Source: Carallia brachiata
Lineage: Eukaryota > Streptophyta > Magnoliopsida > Malpighiales > Rhizophoraceae
Direction of reading: 5' to 3'
Assembly (NCBI GenBank): GCA_021464245.1
Contig: JADCRB010000038.1
Location: forward strand, 621,461-685,460
Length of the DNA stretch: 64,000 bases
The notes under the pieces are model-generated. The model ran no database searches. It had not been told where the DNA came from and saw only the letters and a program-made list of their open reading frames with translations. The translations under genes were made by a program, and so were the position numbers. This document shows, one piece after another, positions 21,557 to 34,012 of this stretch (its first letter is position 1; each line of letters begins with the position of its first letter).

Positions 21557-22196
21557 TAGAGGTGTCAAAATTTGACTCGGTACGATGGGTTGACTCGAAC
21601 CCGCCTGAAAAATACGACCCAAACTCAATCCGAAAAATAGCTTAACTCGAAATGACCCAAACCCGAAATGATTCGAAAATCTTGAATCAAACCCGAACTC
21701 AATCCAAACCCGACTCGTCTAACCAAATTTTTATTTTCTTAAGAGAACAAAAAAATAAAATAAAATAATTTAATATATTTTATATTATAAAAAGTATAGA
21801 TTCTATTATTTTCAAAATAAATTTTAATTATAAATTTTTTTAGAATATTTTAAAATTTTTTATACAGTTTTAAATTTTATTTTAATTTTTTAGAATGTTT
21901 TAAAAGAAACTTCTATAATTATTTTTTGATCATATAATTTTCTTCAATTTTTAAGAATTTTTAGCAAAATTTTTAAAATTTTTTAATTTTTCAAAATTTT
22001 TAATAAAAAATATCACGTCGTCATTTTTTATGACGTGACTAATCCGTGGGTTAATTCGAATCTGAACCGAACTCGAAGTGATACAATCTAAAATAACTCG
22101 AAAATAATTTGAATTATAAGTAACCAGACCCGAAACGACCTAAATCCAAAGCGACCCTAGTCGAATTTAACCCGATGACTCATTTTGTCAACTATA
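21557..22196. mobile_element. Degenerate hAT-like MITE
   Basis: Starts TAGAGGTGTCAAAA like 14364, has the same ACCCGA/GACCC-rich arms and ends in a worn copy of the terminal repeat (GTCAACTATA). Flanks GTTAAAGG and ATTAAAGG agree at 7 of 8 bases, fitting an hAT 8-bp duplication. Its right half takes part in the tandem duplication at 21917-22900. Confidence 0.65.
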
Positions 22197-22900
22197 ATTA
22201 AAGGTTAATGTCTGACAATCAACTAACAAAAATAGGAACGAAAACTAAATAAACAAAATCTATGCATTGTCCTTTCGTTTGATAGGATTTACTTGCATTA
22301 GTGAAAACTGTGTCAACATGATTATATAATATATATGGGTAAAGGCTATGGATATTTGACACATTGTACGTGCTGGAATCTATGCATTCTGCTTGCATTC
22401 AATTATTTTTTAATCCTATAATTTTCTTTAATTTTTTAAAATTTTTGATATTTTTGAAAATTTTAAAATTTTTAATAAAAAATATCACGTCATCATTTTT
22501 TATAACTCGACCAACTTGTAAGTTGATCTGAACCCGAACCGAACTCAAAGTGACACAACTTAAAATAACTCAAAGATAATTTGAATCATAAGTAACCCGA
22601 CCCAAAATGACCCGAACCCGAAGCGACCCTACCTGAACCTAACTCGATAATTCATTTTGACACTTATAGTTAAAGGTTAATGTCTGACAATTAACTAACA
22701 AAAATAGGAACGAAAACTAAATAAACAAAATCTATGCATTGTCCTTTCGTTTGATAGGATTTACTTGCATTAGTGAATACTGTGTCAACATGATTATATA
22801 ATATATATGGGTAAAGGCTATGGATATTTGACACATTGTACGTGCTGGAATCTATGCATTCTCCTTGTTTTTTCTTGGTGGATGTTACATGGAATGTAGG
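21917..22900. repeat. Tandem duplication of about 480 bp
   Basis: Copy 1 (21917-22400) and copy 2 (22401 to about 22900) abut. Each has the right part of the hAT-like element followed by the protease upstream block (AAGGACAATGCATAG on the minus strand at 22260-22274 and 22732-22746). The non-transposon halves are nearly identical while the transposon halves differ at many sites. No protease coding sequence is attached to either upstream block. Confidence 0.85.
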
Positions 22901-23078
22901 AAAATTAGCAGAAACAACATCTGTGGGATAAAATGATTGAAGCGAGTAATGGAGCGATGGAATGCATTAGCTAACTGTTGATCAGGAATTTGTGTAGGGT
23001 CATAAAAGGGGACCTAAGACAAGCAATTAAAATCGCAATTACTATAGCAAAATAGAAGAGATTTATATAAGGCTGCAT
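22900..23078 (-). pseudogene. AP4: N-terminal relic of a CDR1-like protease
   Basis: From the ATG at 23078 the minus strand encodes a signal peptide (MQPYINLFYFAIVIAI..). After a frame change near 23010 it encodes FYDPTQIPDQQLANAFHRSI and TRFNHF, equivalent to the propeptide of AP5 (SPFYDP..QRLANAFRRSINRFNHFYP). The homology ends there; the whole catalytic part is gone. The similarity places the relic with the AP5/AP6 subgroup. Confidence 0.75.
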
Positions 23079-25252
23079 GCTTCTATTTGGGAAAGCACAA
23101 AGAATGAAAGATTGGAAGATGCAGTGATTAAATGATTGACGAAATGTTGCCACATTAAGGGTGTATTTATATGTGCAGGGAATAGAGATCCAACAAGAGG
23201 TTTCAATCTATGAGTTGTTATCATTGATATGTAAACCAGAAATTTGTACTGATAATGTCACTAGAATACGAAGGCTAAAGTTCACTCAATGGCATTTTCG
23301 AATGGTATGTTAATATGTTTTCCTTCTTTCTCATATTGACTTCTTTTTGGCTTTATTTATTTATTTATTTATTTTTGTTTTTTGAGTCTTAGTCTCTTAG
23401 AGGGTTGTTCACAGTCATATGAGGAAGAAAATAAGTGAGGAGTGGATGAAATTTGGACCTTACTTACTGTAATTAGGCGCACATCTCATTTTGATAAGGA
23501 TAAACCCTATATCTCACCTGTTTTTTTTGGCATTAATTCCTTAATTTGATTCACAACTATCCTCGTTCTTATATAGGATAATGGCATTTACAAACATGAG
23601 AATTGTGTGCAAAGCTGTATTTTGGATTACTCGTAGTCTAGTTTGTGGATGTAATCAAAGCTTCCACTTTATAGCTGGATTGTGTCAAGGAACTAAGCTC
23701 CAAAGCAACAAGGAGTACATGTTTATGCTCAGCATCCACTTATGGAAGATGACATTTATTTTGTGACTTGAAACTTGTAAAGCTCCATTTCAGATTCCCT
23801 TGGTTAATAGTAGTAAAAATTGTACTAAACAGGCTTAGCTTAGTTGTTCATAAGAGTGAAATTTTCCTGTCCGGTTAGGATTTATTTTCCCATATACGAA
23901 TCAAAAAAAATAGCTGGGTCAACCATCTTTCTTACCTCTAACTTGATAATAATAATTTTTTACATTGACTCTAATAGATTGATAATAATAATTTTTTACT
24001 TGATAATAATAAATTTTATATTATAATTAATTGATTGAATATTGTTTCAAGAACATTTTGTTAAATGCGATAGGTGACCAGCAAAAAAGAGGAAATAAAT
24101 GATCGCTGTGTATAAATTTGTAGTCCTCAGAGATGACGACAAAACTACCGCACGGAAATAGTGGTTAGCAAGGATCCGGAGGTTTGAACCCCACTCCAAG
24201 TAAAAGGCCACTGCTCAACTATTTTGAGTCCTCCGCCTGATATAATTTTAGCTTATGAAAAACGCACATCAAATTATTGTCATTGGTTCTTTTTTTTTTT
24301 TTTTTTGTCATTGGTTCTCTTATAAACAGCTTAATATCTATAATATACCAAAATGTCTTTATGTGAGCTCTACTCAGTATTGGTGGACAAAAAATACATG
24401 GATATAAAATGTAAATACAAAATAATACCATAAACTCATTATTTAAATTTGAATCATTGATTAAATAATAAGTCCAGTATAATTAATAATTTAATTTTAA
24501 ATAATAAATTTATATCATTTTTTGTATCAATTTTTGTGTTTATTACAGTGAGACTCGTGGTGGATTGCCCATATGCCAGCTTGATGAAGTTTTTTGTTTC
24601 GTAATCTTCTACCCACCAATGAACAAAACTTTGATTTAGCAAAAAGGAAAAAGGACAGGAAGAATACTCTTCATTACAAGTGACATGGCGACAGGAAGAT
24701 ATGTACTGGCTATGATATACCAATAAAAACATGCCGTAAATGCATACGGCATAACAATAACCACAAGAAAGCCACTTGAATGAGACGATACACAACCATA
24801 GAAAAAAGTTATGTAGAATAAGAAATCCTAAAAATTGCCGTATATTAATTCCAATTATCAAGCCACTAGGGATAAGGTGATTTGAGGTAAGAATCTGACA
24901 CTTACTAAATTCTCACTTTAGATTGTTTTGGTGAGATGTATGAAATTTAACTCTTATATAGAGAATCGAATTTAAGATTACCATTAATCAAACCTTAAAG
25001 ATGATTTTACTACTAATTGAGTTATAATTCATTGATTTATTAATAAACTTTGCTATATATGTATATGCAAGAAAAAAATAAGCTAAAAAAAAAGAAGAAA
25101 AAACTCAAGAGAGATAGAGAGGAGCAAATATGTCTCTTATTGTTTCATATATATAAAAGAAAGTCTAGGACACAACATAAGGTGAAAAAGGGGGTGATTT
25201 GATCATCATGAGTTCCTATGACCCAAAGAAAATTAAGGGCCAAACTTAGAAT
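23079..25252. other. Intergenic DNA
   Basis: No gene is recognised. The 135-codon minus frame at 24454-24861 and other short frames show no domain or homology I know. A tRNA-like TTTGAACCCC phrase near 24193 is not part of a tRNA structure. Confidence 0.4.
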
Positions 25253-26583
25253 TTAGACAGTTGTGCAGTCCATTGGCTTGAAAGACAGAGTCTGTGCTTC
25301 AAGGTTATAGCCCACCAGCAAATTCGACTGTGCCAAGTTACCAAATATGGAACCAATATCAGCATCAGCAGGATTAAAGGCAAAGCATGCAACTCCCTGT
25401 GCAACTTCAATGAAGGTTGTGTCCGGATTTAGCTGACATCCGCACCCTTGAAGTGAGCAGTAAATATTGGAATATTGAGATTAGAATCAAGGGTGTAACA
25501 AAGTTGAAGAACACCATTTGGGTCATCAGTTTGCTGGCCACCAACCACTTTGTCAACAGCTGAGGACAATTTTGAGAAGAAATCTTGTGGAACTAGTGTC
25601 AATGTCGTGCCCGAATCGATCACAATATTTCCTTCAGACGATCCGCTTGAAGAACCACTATATGGGATTTTCACATCTCCAACACTAATTGCTTCTAGGG
25701 TCAGATAATAAAAGGTGTCTTGGTCTCCAGCAATTAGTGGGGTGGACACAGCTCCTTTTCCTGAAACTATAGCATTATCACCAAAATTCAATGTGCTAGC
25801 GTTTTTAGACTGGGAGGTCAATGGGACCAAGCAATAGGAGAATTTGCTACCAATTGATGAACCCAATTGCCTTATAAGTGAAAGTTGGCCGCCTCCAAGG
25901 CCAATTATCCCTGAACCCTTCTCATTAAAGGTTCCACCATTTTCATGTCCGCACCCAACGATTGTCTTGGGGAAGGACACAGGACGGCCACTCGTGGAAG
26001 CCAATGTAACGGTGTCGGCAGCAAGATTTCCATCGGTGAAGGATTGATCTCCATATTGATAATTGTACGTGCAAATATTATTTGAAGAACAAGAAGGTTT
26101 TTGCAAGTAATTGCATTGATTTGAAGTGCAAGAAAAGTCTCTATACGTATTGGAGGACTTCGGATCGAAAAGAGGAGCATCTTGCTTGTAACAATTGTTA
26201 CAAGGCTTGCATTGCGTCCAAATAAGGTCACTACCTGTATCTGCGACGGCTAAAATGTCGAATGTTGGGGTTCCGAGAGAAATTTTCATGAGATATTCAC
26301 CCCCATTAACTGATATAATTGATTTGGGAGAGTTTGGGATTATAGTAGTTGTTGGGTAAAAATGATTAAAACGATTGATGGACCGACGGAATGCATTGGC
26401 CAAGCGTTGAGTGGAAGTCTGTTTAGGGTCATAGAAGGGAGAGTTTTGTGAATCTCTATGGATTAGTTCCACACTAAATCCGCCCTTGCCGGCCTCCACA
26501 GAATTGAAACTAGAAAAACAAGCAATTGAAATTGAAATTGCAATTGCTATGGCAAAATAGGGAGGAGATTTGGGCAACTCCAT
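25253..26583 (-). pseudogene. AP5: CDR1-like protease with one frameshift
   Basis: The ATG at 26583 opens 384 codons: a signal peptide (about 1-31), GGFSVELIHRDSQNSP, DTGS with D115, an intact YGDQSFTDGN flap region and DSGTTLT with D323. After FKGADV a single base is missing (near 25433-25437, compared with AP2 and AP6), giving a premature TAA. The remaining roughly 60 codons (LNPDTTF, GNLAQSN, ending SFKPMDCTTV, stop 25253-25255) are intact in another frame. The full-length form would be about 443 residues. One indel separates it from an intact gene, so a sequence error or a recent loss is possible. A TATA-like element is at 26661-26670. Confidence 0.85.
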
Positions 26584-26660
26584 GGCTTAATGGGATGTAT
26601 TGACTGAAAGTGAGAGAGATCAAAAGATGGCTGCTTGAATGAAACACTTCTAAGGTTGGG

Positions 26661-26670
26661 TGTATATATA
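26661..26670 (-). promoter_or_regulatory. AP5 TATA-like element
   Basis: TATATATACA on the minus strand, about 80 bp before the AP5 ATG. Confidence 0.45.
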
Positions 26671-28710
26671 GCTAGATGGATTAGAGATATGACAAATTAA
26701 GGGACAGAATTTAGATGATGTGAAGTTGTGAACACAGGTATGTTAGTAGCTAGAATATGAAGGCCAACTAGCAAAGGTAGATACGATTGAGCATTCAAAA
26801 GGATTTTTTTTTTTTTTTTTGATAGATTCTCAAAATTATGTGTTCCCTCTTCTAGAGATGACCTTTGAGTTTTAAGTTTTGATTAATCTAATTGATTCAT
26901 TGATTATCCACTTGTTCATTATGTTGTGTGGAGCTTCATTAATGAGGCTGTTACATTGCATTTGGAATCTTTATCGTTGGCATCTACCAGCTTTTATGTA
27001 ACATTTTGACGGTAATTTTGGACCCTATCATTTGGTGTAGAGTTGAAACCAAAGGTTTTTGGGACATTATGTGAAATATTGGAAGTGAATTTTCTTTTTC
27101 TTGGGTGGGGGGGGGGGGGGGGAAACTAACTTTTAAAAGGGTTTGGCATATCCGCGACCTACAATTAATACTGAATTTTAGGAATAATTATAACATAATT
27201 TGCTCCACTAGCTCAATCATTGATTGAGTTGTGCGAGGCATTCAACTAACAAATGCGAAAACAAATCAAGATACATATACATAAAATGCATTTCACGATC
27301 TTAAAATTTTTTAGAAAACAAAAGCCGAGTACCACTAGCTTGGATTGGTAATCATTGCCTTGTGGCAAAATTCCAGCTTGGTTGATGAGGTTCCAAATCT
27401 TGACAAAAAACATTGTGGCACGCGGCAAAAGATAGCCATTGACACCATGCCTTCCTCTGTTTCTAAAAGATTCTAATTAATTAATGCTATAGTAAAAGTT
27501 TATGTTTTTATAGAGAATTTATATTTTAACTCTTTTTTTTAAGTGAGTATAATTTAAATTAAAAATAAGTGGTATTTACTTGAATAAAAAAATTAAAAAT
27601 AATATTTAAATGATATTAGATAATAAATTAGTTTTACTTACTAAAAAAGAGAGTAAAATTAATAAACACTTATATTATATTGATTATGTAGTTTACAGAT
27701 GACCAATTTGATATTGATTACAGTTTAAGATGACCAATTATATTCCAGATTCAAGAACCAAAAAAAATAAGGTCGAAAATAATAATCAAACACGTTCATC
27801 ACACGAGGTCACAGTCCCCTTTTTGGCATTTCCTTGTTCTTTAGCTTCTCATTCAAAATGGATTGAGTTCTTTTTGCTTTCCTTTTTAGTTAATCTAATA
27901 TGTAACGCCTTGTGCAACGTAACCACAAAATAGAAAAGAAAATAAATAATCTAACAAAACATTATGAAAATTAATTAGATAGATAAAGATAAAATCAAAC
28001 ATTCTTTGGTTTCTACATGAAGGAAAAAAATAAAAATAATAGTCTCACTAGTCAAGAATGTAGCGCTTATGATAGTCTTCCTCCAAACACTTAGGAGACA
28101 GACTTCTAAGGGACTAATCTTATAAAGTTGAAGATTGATTGAAATGTTACGATAAATGAAGAGAGAAAAAAAAAAAAAAAAAAAGGGAAATGCTTCCCTT
28201 ACATTACATTGAATTTCTCTTTTAGTTACGCAGTGAAAATGTCAACTTGTTTTGGATGATAATCACTACTCGTATAGCACATTTGGTTTTTTTTTTTTTT
28301 TTTTATCTCTTTGCCAAAAAAAAAAACAAAAACAAAAAAAACAAAAAAAGAAAAAAAAAATTAAGTTCCTATCTAGTTGGAGTGGTTGAGGCCACGTGCA
28401 ATTACATAAGCAACTCTGCACTCAGCCATTAAGCTATTAGTTTTAGCAAAAAAAAAAAAAAAAGGAAACGATTGAAGAAAAAAAAAAGCATACAATAGAT
28501 TGGGAATGATGGTAAGTAATATTTCCTAATCAAATTACATTAAACTTATCAACACAGACACGATGATTGATTAGATTATAGCTTGGTGACAAAACAAACG
28601 TACTGAAATACTGAATTTAAACGGGAACATGAAAAAGGAAGAGCCAAATGAAAATGAGACAACACTGAAAACCAATGAAGCAGTTTCACGACTAACAATA
28701 ATTTTACCAC
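26671..28710. other. Intergenic DNA between AP5 and AP6
   Basis: No gene is seen. A poly-G run of about 18 bases (27105-27122 region) and long poly-A/T runs near 28170 and 28290-28360 stand out. These are places where sequencing or assembly is likely to be weak. Confidence 0.45.
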
Positions 28711-30044
28711 TTAGACACTGCTGCAGTCTACTGGCTTGAAGGAGACAGTCTTACTTCCCAAATCATAGCTTACCACAAAATTGGATTGTGCCAAGTTTCC
28801 ATATATTGGAGTACTTTTGGAAGGCGCAAAAGCAAAGCATGTAACACCCTCTTCTACTAAAACAAAAAGGGTGTCAGGATTTAGGTTCAAATCTGCACCT
28901 CTGAAATGTGCTGTGATTGTGGGGATCTTGAGTTGAGAATCTGTTTGTAGCAAAGCAGATCAGCAAAACCTCGGGGGCCTCAGCTCGCTGTCCATTAACC
29001 ACTTTGTCAACTGCAGTTGCCAATTCTGAGAAAAACCTCTCGGGAACAAATGTCAATGTAGTGCCAGAGTCTATGATTATATTCCCCTGATCTTCAAAAT
29101 CTAATAGTGATCCGACAGAACTGGCAAATGGTATTTTCGTGTTTCCGACACTCACTGCTTCGAGGAAGATAGTAGAATGTTTCTTGTTTGCCTGAAAATA
29201 TTGGAGTGGAAACTACTCCTTCTCCTGAAATCACAGCATCGGTACCAAAACTCAAAGTGCTTGTGTTTTCATTGGAAGTGAATGGTACCAAGCAATAGGA
29301 GAATTTGCCGTCAATAGAAGAACCCAATTGCCTAACAAGTGAAAGCGAGCCGCCTCCGAGGCCTACGATGCCTGATCCCTTCTCGTTGAATGTTCCATCA
29401 TTTTCATGTCCACAACCGAAGGTTGTCTTTGGGAAGGACAAGGGCCGGCCGGTTGTGGAACCTAAAGTGACAGTGTCAGCAGCAATATTTCCATAAGTGA
29501 AGGATTTATCTCCGTACCGATATTCATACTCGCAAGCACCCTCAGTTGAACAATGAGGAGAGGGAAGAATGCTGCATTGTTTTGAATCGCAAGGAAAGTT
29601 TCTGTACGTTTTCGAAGATTTTGGATCGAAAAGAGGAGCATCTTGCTGGTAACAAAGAGGGCAAGGTTGGCATTGAGTCCATATAAGGTCACTGCCCGTA
29701 TCGGCTATGGCCATGATCTCAAAAGGTGGGGTGCCTATTGAAAGTTTCATGAGGTATGAGCCACCACTGTTTATCAGAGTTGAGCTCGGAGAATTGGGAG
29801 ATACCTCGACGCTTGTTGGGTAAAAGAGATTGGCCCGATTGATGGAGCGACGGAATGCGTTGGCCAAGCGTTGGGAAGGAGTTTCATGAGGGTTGTAGAA
29901 TGGGGAATTCGGAGAATCCCTGTTGATCAGTTCTACACTAAAACCACCCTTTTGAGCCTCCGCAAAGTTGAAGCTAGAAAAGCAAGAAATGGCCATTGTC
30001 ATGGCTAAAACAATCGAAAAATTTTTGATTGAAGGAGAAGCCAT
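28711..30044 (-). pseudogene. AP6: CDR1-like protease with two frameshifts
   Basis: The ATG at 30044 (MASPSIKNFSIVLAM) begins the signal peptide; an upstream in-frame TTG is not a plausible start. The propeptide GGFSVELINRDSPNSP, DTGSDLIWTQC and YGDKSFTYGN are in frame. The frame breaks near 29163-29168 within the FYYL..LEA motif. It continues as SVGNTKIPF with an intact DSGTTLTFVP, then breaks again near 28935-28950 around the L-C-Y motif. It ends in a third frame with GNLAQSNF and SFKPVDCSSV (TAA at 28711-28713). Both catalytic aspartates are still encoded. It is closest to AP5. Confidence 0.87.
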
Positions 30045-30140
30045 AGCTATGAGAAGGAACAAACGAGGATTAATATTTTTTTTTGGTTTTGGCTTGCTGC
30101 TGATTGGTGTGTTCCAATTACAGAATGGTATAATGTATGT

Positions 30141-30152
30141 TAATATTTATAG
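30141..30152 (-). promoter_or_regulatory. AP6 TATA-like element
   Basis: CTATAAATATTA on the minus strand, about 100 bp before the AP6 ATG. Confidence 0.45.
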
Positions 30153-32552
30153 ATAACGTGGATCAACCTATTGGGGGGCGTTTTAATTTCATGGATTGCA
30201 TAGGAGATTTGGACGCATCTTGTATATTAATTGCATGAAACACTATATATGATAAAGTGCATGCATACCATGTATGGCAATGAATCGTTTTTCAACTGTC
30301 CAAATACGAAATCTTTCCTTGTTTCCTTAACACCCACGAAAGAATTATTGGCACATTTGATTTGTGGATGTACGAAAAAATCTTTTGTATAGACGGTAGA
30401 AATTCTATTGTGAAATTCTTGGAGGATCACAGCTTTAAAATTGCATTAAATTCCCATATTATTGGTATCTACATGGGGCTAAGTTTTCAGGCAAGGTTCA
30501 TTGATGTGTATTTAATCAGTGGTTTTTCTAACTTCCGAAAATTACTCTCTTGATTCCTTTGATATTCATGGATGCTGCTGCAATTATTTTTGATCCACAA
30601 AATTTTATATAAATTTAAATATATTATTATTATTCTTGAAGATCATTATATGAGGTAAATCAGGCCATTAATCGTTGCTGCCACATGATTTAGATTCGTT
30701 TCATTAAAAATTGGCCTTATATTGGAAATTCGGCTTGGGACTGTACATATTCTGTAATCCCTCCTTTGTTTTTATACGTTTTACATTTATTTGAAATGGA
30801 AGCAAAGCATTGCAGTGTATGATTAGTGCACGAAACCCCTTGTTAGAGATTATGCGTCTCTGAAACCAACGGTTAGAGAGAACAAAAAACAATTAAATAA
30901 TTTAATGGTAAACATCAAAAGAGCACTACCTAATAACACATATGAAGCAACAAGCGAATACCAAGAGGATAGTACAATAATTTTCTTACAATCAATTTTA
31001 TTTATTTGTAGGACTAAACAACATAAAAATAGTTCCACATCTTTTGTTGTTGCTGCCACTTAAATGTTGGTCCACGCTCTTCTTTATCTGGTTTTAGTTT
31101 TGTTGACCATTTTATTCCCTAATTTTTAGTTCTTTGCTTTTTTGCGTGTGCTTGTCAATAATATAATCAAAATAAAAAAAAGTTATAAATAAGTTTGCAA
31201 AAGCTTCATCTATAATTATTTTTATGATTAAGTAAAAGAATTCAATTGAATATTATCATACATTTGCCTCTTGTGAAAATCAAGTCTTAATCTTAAGATT
31301 AAGTAGTGGAATCAACTACATAAATTGTTTATTTTGTTCATTCGTAAGTGAATCAAGTTTGTGAGATCTTCCATGTCGCATGTTATAGTTAGGAAAAAAA
31401 ATCAAATACTTTTGACCTAGGAACCACGGATATGCCTCCAATGGGAGAAATGCATTCGCCATGGACATGCATAACACGTGTGGGATATGACAAAATGTGT
31501 TCTTCAAAAACACAATAACAAACAAGTTTGGATTTGCATATTAAACAAGTCTGATTAATTAGTGTATCAAACATATTTTCAAATAATCTCGCAAATACTT
31601 CTACATTATAGGGAGTATTGGCATAAAATTAGTGTTTTAATGTGTGTAACTAATTGATAAAACAAAATATATCATTATTATTGCTCTTAATTGAGGATTA
31701 ATACTTGCCATTTATATTTATCATTAATAATCTAAAATACCAAAATTTACGCTGCATATGATGTGGTCAAATAATTTTGTCTTTTCTATAGAGTTCCACT
31801 ATCCGGCATTTCCTATAATGTAGCATTACTATATATCATAGTATGATGGTATGCTGGTATCTAAAAAATTTATGTCAAGGAGCTTCTGATTTCTTTGTAT
31901 GAGTCAATAGTTGGTATTTTAGGCACATTAGAACGAATTCGAATTTTGTGTCTCATGTGGCTCACTAAAACAGGATACTACTAAGTAATAATCTTGCTTT
32001 TAGCAGTATTTGTTTTGCTTAACTTTGTTTTTGCACTATGATTCTTATATCTTTAATAAAACTAAAATAAACAAATGATCTTAATTAAACAAGTCCGACA
32101 CTCTTAAAAAGAGAGCATGAGCGTGGCCTTAACTTTTTGTTTTTTTTTTTTGTTTATTAATACATGTTGAGAAAGAAGAACATGAGATTTATTAAAAAAT
32201 AATAATAATAACTATTTTTTTATATTGTATAGCTCATGACTCAATAGATCTTCTATGAAAATGTTTATTAAATTTTGATAATTGATGGAGTAAAATTAAT
32301 TTCTTTGGATAGGAAGTCTCTTATTTTTTTTCATTGTAATCTTCTCCTAATTTTCTAATAAAATTATATAATGATTCATAAAAAATAAAAAATAAAAAAA
32401 GAAGTAAAAAGAATGTTCAGACTCCGCTTGAACAAGTCCGGCCAGGAGTAATCGAAAATGGGCATTTATTTTAATTTATTTCACCCAAGTCCGTCCTTGA
32501 TATTATTGTCCAGCCTGTAATTATACGAATACAAAGCATAAGTACTTGTCAG
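30153..32552. other. Intergenic DNA between AP6 and an hAT-like element
   Basis: No gene is recognised. The sequence is AT-rich and the short open frames lack homology. Confidence 0.4.
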
Positions 32553-33255
32553 CAAGGTTCACAGAACCGAACCGGTCATTAAATCGGAAAGCTGAGAGGT
32601 TCAAGGTTCAACTGGTTCGACCGGTAAAACCGCGGTTAAACCGATAAAACCGGTATTTAATATTAAATATATCAAAATTAAATTTTTATATAACTTATAT
32701 AATTGTATAAAATGTTATATTATATAAAAATGATAATAAATATTTAAAATAAAATACATTTTAAGAATTATATTAATATTTACATACATTAAGGATATTA
32801 CAATTAGTGTATTTAACAAAATATAATTTATAAAAATTAATTAAAAAAATTTTAAAGATTAATTTTATATTGAAAATTAATTTTATATTGAAAAATTTTT
32901 AATATTTAAAAATATATTTAACAAAATTAACAAAATAGTGATTAAATATTAATTTTATAATTTTAAAGATTAAATTGAAAATTTAATCAATTGAGGACTA
33001 AATTAAAATTTTAGTTAAATTAGAGTATTAATTATAATTTAGATAAAGTTTTGGGTCAAATTATAATTTAAAATTTTTTAATTTAAACTGAACTAGTTCA
33101 ACCGGTTCGATTTTTTGCCGGTTTTCCCAGTTTTTGACCGATTTTTTTCGGTCCAATCCAAATTTCATTTTTAAGTTTGAACCGGACCGAATAAAGGACC
33201 GATTTCCGATTTTTTTGATTGAACCGGCCAGTCTGGTCCGGTTCTTTCATCCTTG
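32553..33255. mobile_element. hAT-like element with perfect 8-bp duplication
   Basis: It begins CAAGGTTCACAGAACCGAAC and ends with the complement of a related sequence (CCGGTTCTTTCATCCTTG). It is flanked on both sides by CTTGTCAG (32545-32552 and 33256-33263). The arms carry AACCGG-type words and the centre is very AT-rich. The 8-bp duplication and CA..TG ends fit a non-autonomous hAT element, and the perfect duplication suggests it is younger than its relatives at 51.4 and 54.2 kb. Confidence 0.8.
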
Positions 33256-33263
33256 CTTGTCAG

Positions 33264-34012
33264 TGAGCTTTATGTGTTGGCATTACATGCAGGATTCCTG
33301 GATTAGCCTGAATGTTGGTTATCTGCTTTATTGACCGAATGCATATTGATTCTTATTTTTCTCTTTAGCAAACTTAATTTGTCTCTTTTTTTTTTGGTTC
33401 ATTCAAATATCTATTAAGTCTTAACTTATACAATAAGATAATTTTTTCTATTCTTATTAATTCATATTAAATTTTTTAGAATTAGATTTCAAAACTGTGA
33501 TAGTGAAAGTTTCAACTTTTAAATTGAAGTTCTTAGAGTTTCCCTAGCTGGACGGGATCAACTGACGCGTCAGAGATGTGTATGGTGGGTCTCACATACA
33601 AAAAAGCTCATTTTTTTTTTTCTAAAAAAATATATGATCTGCCACAAAATAGTGAAAATTTATAAGAAGTTTCGTACAAATATCCAATAATCTTGTTTCA
33701 TATTTACACTGTGCTATTGCAGACTTTAAAAAACTTGTTGCAGATTTTATACTTAAATCAAACAAAAAAAGAAAAAAAAATACAAAAATGACGGCCCACA
33801 ACTGACAAGTCAATTGGCCCTGTCCACTTAGTTTTTCCGAAATTTTTAATCACTAGATGTTTCTTATAGAACAATAAACCTAATTTGTAACTGGCATAAC
33901 AAAATATAAACGGAAGTAATTAAACAAGTAGGAAAAAATGAGACCATTATTTGATCATTAACTGGAAGGAAACATGCATATTTCATACAAACTAATTTGA
34001 AAGTGAAATTCA
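33264..34012. other. Intergenic DNA
   Basis: No gene or repeat recognised apart from poly-A and poly-T runs. Confidence 0.4.

Noticed and set aside
24130..24240. tRNA-like phrase (GGTTTGAACCCC context)
   Set aside because: No acceptor, D or anticodon stems can be built around it. The phrase is common in plant repeats.
24454..24861. 135-codon minus-strand open frame
   Set aside because: No homology, no exon structure and biased AT codons; a chance frame is more likely.
28711..28953. Separate small gene for the AP6 C-terminal part
   Set aside because: Its apparent start is TTG, not a plant start codon. It is the continuation of the AP6 pseudogene after a frameshift. The same applies to 2987-3340 and 16953-17489.
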